Assembly: GCA_946413885.1 (NCBI GenBank)
Contig: CAMKMK010000093.1
Location: 1 to 8,701 of the forward strand
DNA: 8,701 nt
Direction of reading: 5' to 3'
Source: an uncultured Prevotellaceae bacterium
Lineage (GTDB): Bacteria > Bacteroidota > Bacteroidia > Bacteroidales > Bacteroidaceae
The notes beneath the pieces were generated by a model. The model searched no databases and was not told the origin of the DNA. It was given only the letters and a program-made list of their open reading frames with translations. The translations under genes and the position numbers were made by a program. Numbering within the stretch: the first letter of the stretch is position 1; every line of letters begins with the position of its first letter. This document shows positions 8,007 to 8,701 of the stretch, one piece after another.

Positions 8007-8037
8007 CAAAGTTACGAAAAATTTTCGAAACCACCAA
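8007..8037 (-). promoter_or_regulatory. Bacteroidetes-type promoter for the giant gene
   Basis: On the minus strand TAACTTTG (8007-8014) matches the -7 consensus TAnnTTTG exactly. TTGG (8034-8037), a near match to the -33 TTTG, lies 19 nt upstream, which is normal spacing. Transcription would start near 8000, giving a leader of about 38 nt before the ATG at 7962. The leader is A-rich close to the start codon. Confidence 0.75.
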
Positions 8038-8100
8038 TTTTATTTCAAAGAAAAATTCAGAGTTTTTGACAAAAGTGATAAAAACAGCTGAAAACGGCAA

Positions 8101-8440
8101 TCCACTGCCCTGGCCTCATAGGCACTCTCCCAAATTGGGAAGGTGCCCTTGTCTTGGTGATCGAACAGCAGGGTTCCTCGCCGTTCGGCTGTTTGATGAT
8201 AGTCATCTTTTGAGTTCCACCAAGGGGGCCCTGGTCAGGGCGTCCCTTTTGTCCTCCAGCAGGGGTATCGCATTTCGCGACCCCCATCCTTGTTCTCGCA
8301 GTTGGAACCAGTGCCCTGAATCGGGGGCAGTGGTTTTGACCTCCAGCAAGGGGTGGACAAAATGGGCACCCCCTTGAAATAGAGTCCCCCATTTCAGGGA
8401 GCCATCCTTGTCTACATGGCGATTGCATTGAAAGGGTTGC
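8101..8440. repeat. GC-rich hairpin cluster with interspersed short repeats
   Basis: No convincing gene is seen here. By count, 8101-8400 is 57% G+C (172 of 300), while 7981-8100 is 28% (34 of 120) and 8461-8520 is 30%. At least seven inverted repeats follow one another: 8121-8147, 8160-8197 (10-bp arms, one G-U pair), 8228-8241 (GCCCTG/CAGGGC), 8262-8284, 8306-8335 (AACCA-x-TGCCC against its complement), 8348-8375 and 8375-8396 (TGAAAT/ATTTCA). Two short words recur in plus orientation: a TTTTG...CTCCAGCAAGGGG box at 8207-8228 (degenerate), 8247-8266 and 8334-8354, and CATCCTTGT at 8285-8293 and 8403-8411. The cluster lies upstream of the giant gene's promoter, so it is not in that gene's leader. 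It could be an interspersed repeat element, a structured RNA or a decayed gene. Confidence 0.6.
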
Positions 8441-8701
8441 TCTACCCCAAAATGGAAAATTTTGATAAAATGACATTCTCGGAAATGCAGGATTTTTGAA
8501 GAAAAAAAAGCAGAAAAAGCGGAAAACACCATGAAACGGAGGCATTTTTTCCACCCATCGAGGCGAAAAGCAACCTGCCGGAGGGGTACATTGCCAACCT
8601 CGCCAGTAAACTGTCAACCTGTTGCATAACCCATTGACACAGAGACTGGTACACACATCAGCAACTATCACCCGAATCAGGAAAAAAGCATGAAATGCGC
8701 T
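8441..8701. other. Right-edge region without a supported gene
   Basis: The first part is AT-rich (8461-8520 is 30% G+C) with an A-run near 8501-8509. A 32-codon frame on the plus strand (8531-8629, beginning MKRRHFFHPSRRKA) is open, but it has no recognised promoter or relatives that I can confirm. An ATG at 8690 is too close to the edge to judge. I see no RNA gene, terminator with a U-tract, or TAnnTTTG box on either strand. Confidence 0.5.

Noticed and set aside
8057..8671. 204-codon minus-strand gene
   Set aside because: It spans the AT/GC boundary and the hairpin island, has Cys/Pro/Arg-rich composition and no recognisable domain, and overlaps other open frames of similar size.

Overview
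The window looks like a chromosomal segment of a Bacteroidales bacterium, probably Prevotella- or Bacteroides-like. Four things point there: promoter boxes of the TAnnTTTG type, A-rich start regions without a Shine-Dalgarno motif, a secreted repeat protein ending in the tail typical of Bacteroidetes surface proteins, and a CE15-type carbohydrate esterase. Genus-level assignment is inference only.

All three protein genes lie on the minus strand. Reading in their direction (right to left), about 740 bp without a gene comes first (7963-8701). It holds a GC-rich, hairpin-dense, internally repeated island (about 8101-8440) between AT-rich flanks, then a clear promoter (8007-8037). Next is a 2004-residue secreted mosaic protein (1948-7962): signal peptide, LamG-like domain, three tandem GLUG-type modules joined by CxxCG knuckles, an inserted helical/beta-sandwich segment, a fourth GLUG-type module and a C-terminal sorting-like tail. 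A hairpin follows its stop.

The 277-bp gap before the next gene contains a 22-bp-period tandem array (1726-1867). The array has a constant CAACACGTT word and modular spacers. Downstream is a 431-residue secreted CE15-like glucuronoyl esterase (375-1670). A 165-bp spacer with a second promoter box leads to the first 69 codons of a Tat-exported aldo/keto reductase family protein, which runs off the left edge.

The three genes share export to the envelope or beyond. The esterase suggests processing of plant glucuronoxylan or a similar uronate ester, and the giant protein may be an adhesin or glycan binder. No SusC/SusD pair or regulator is visible, so a polysaccharide utilisation locus cannot be claimed. 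The most interesting parts are non-coding: the 22-bp array and the hairpin island.
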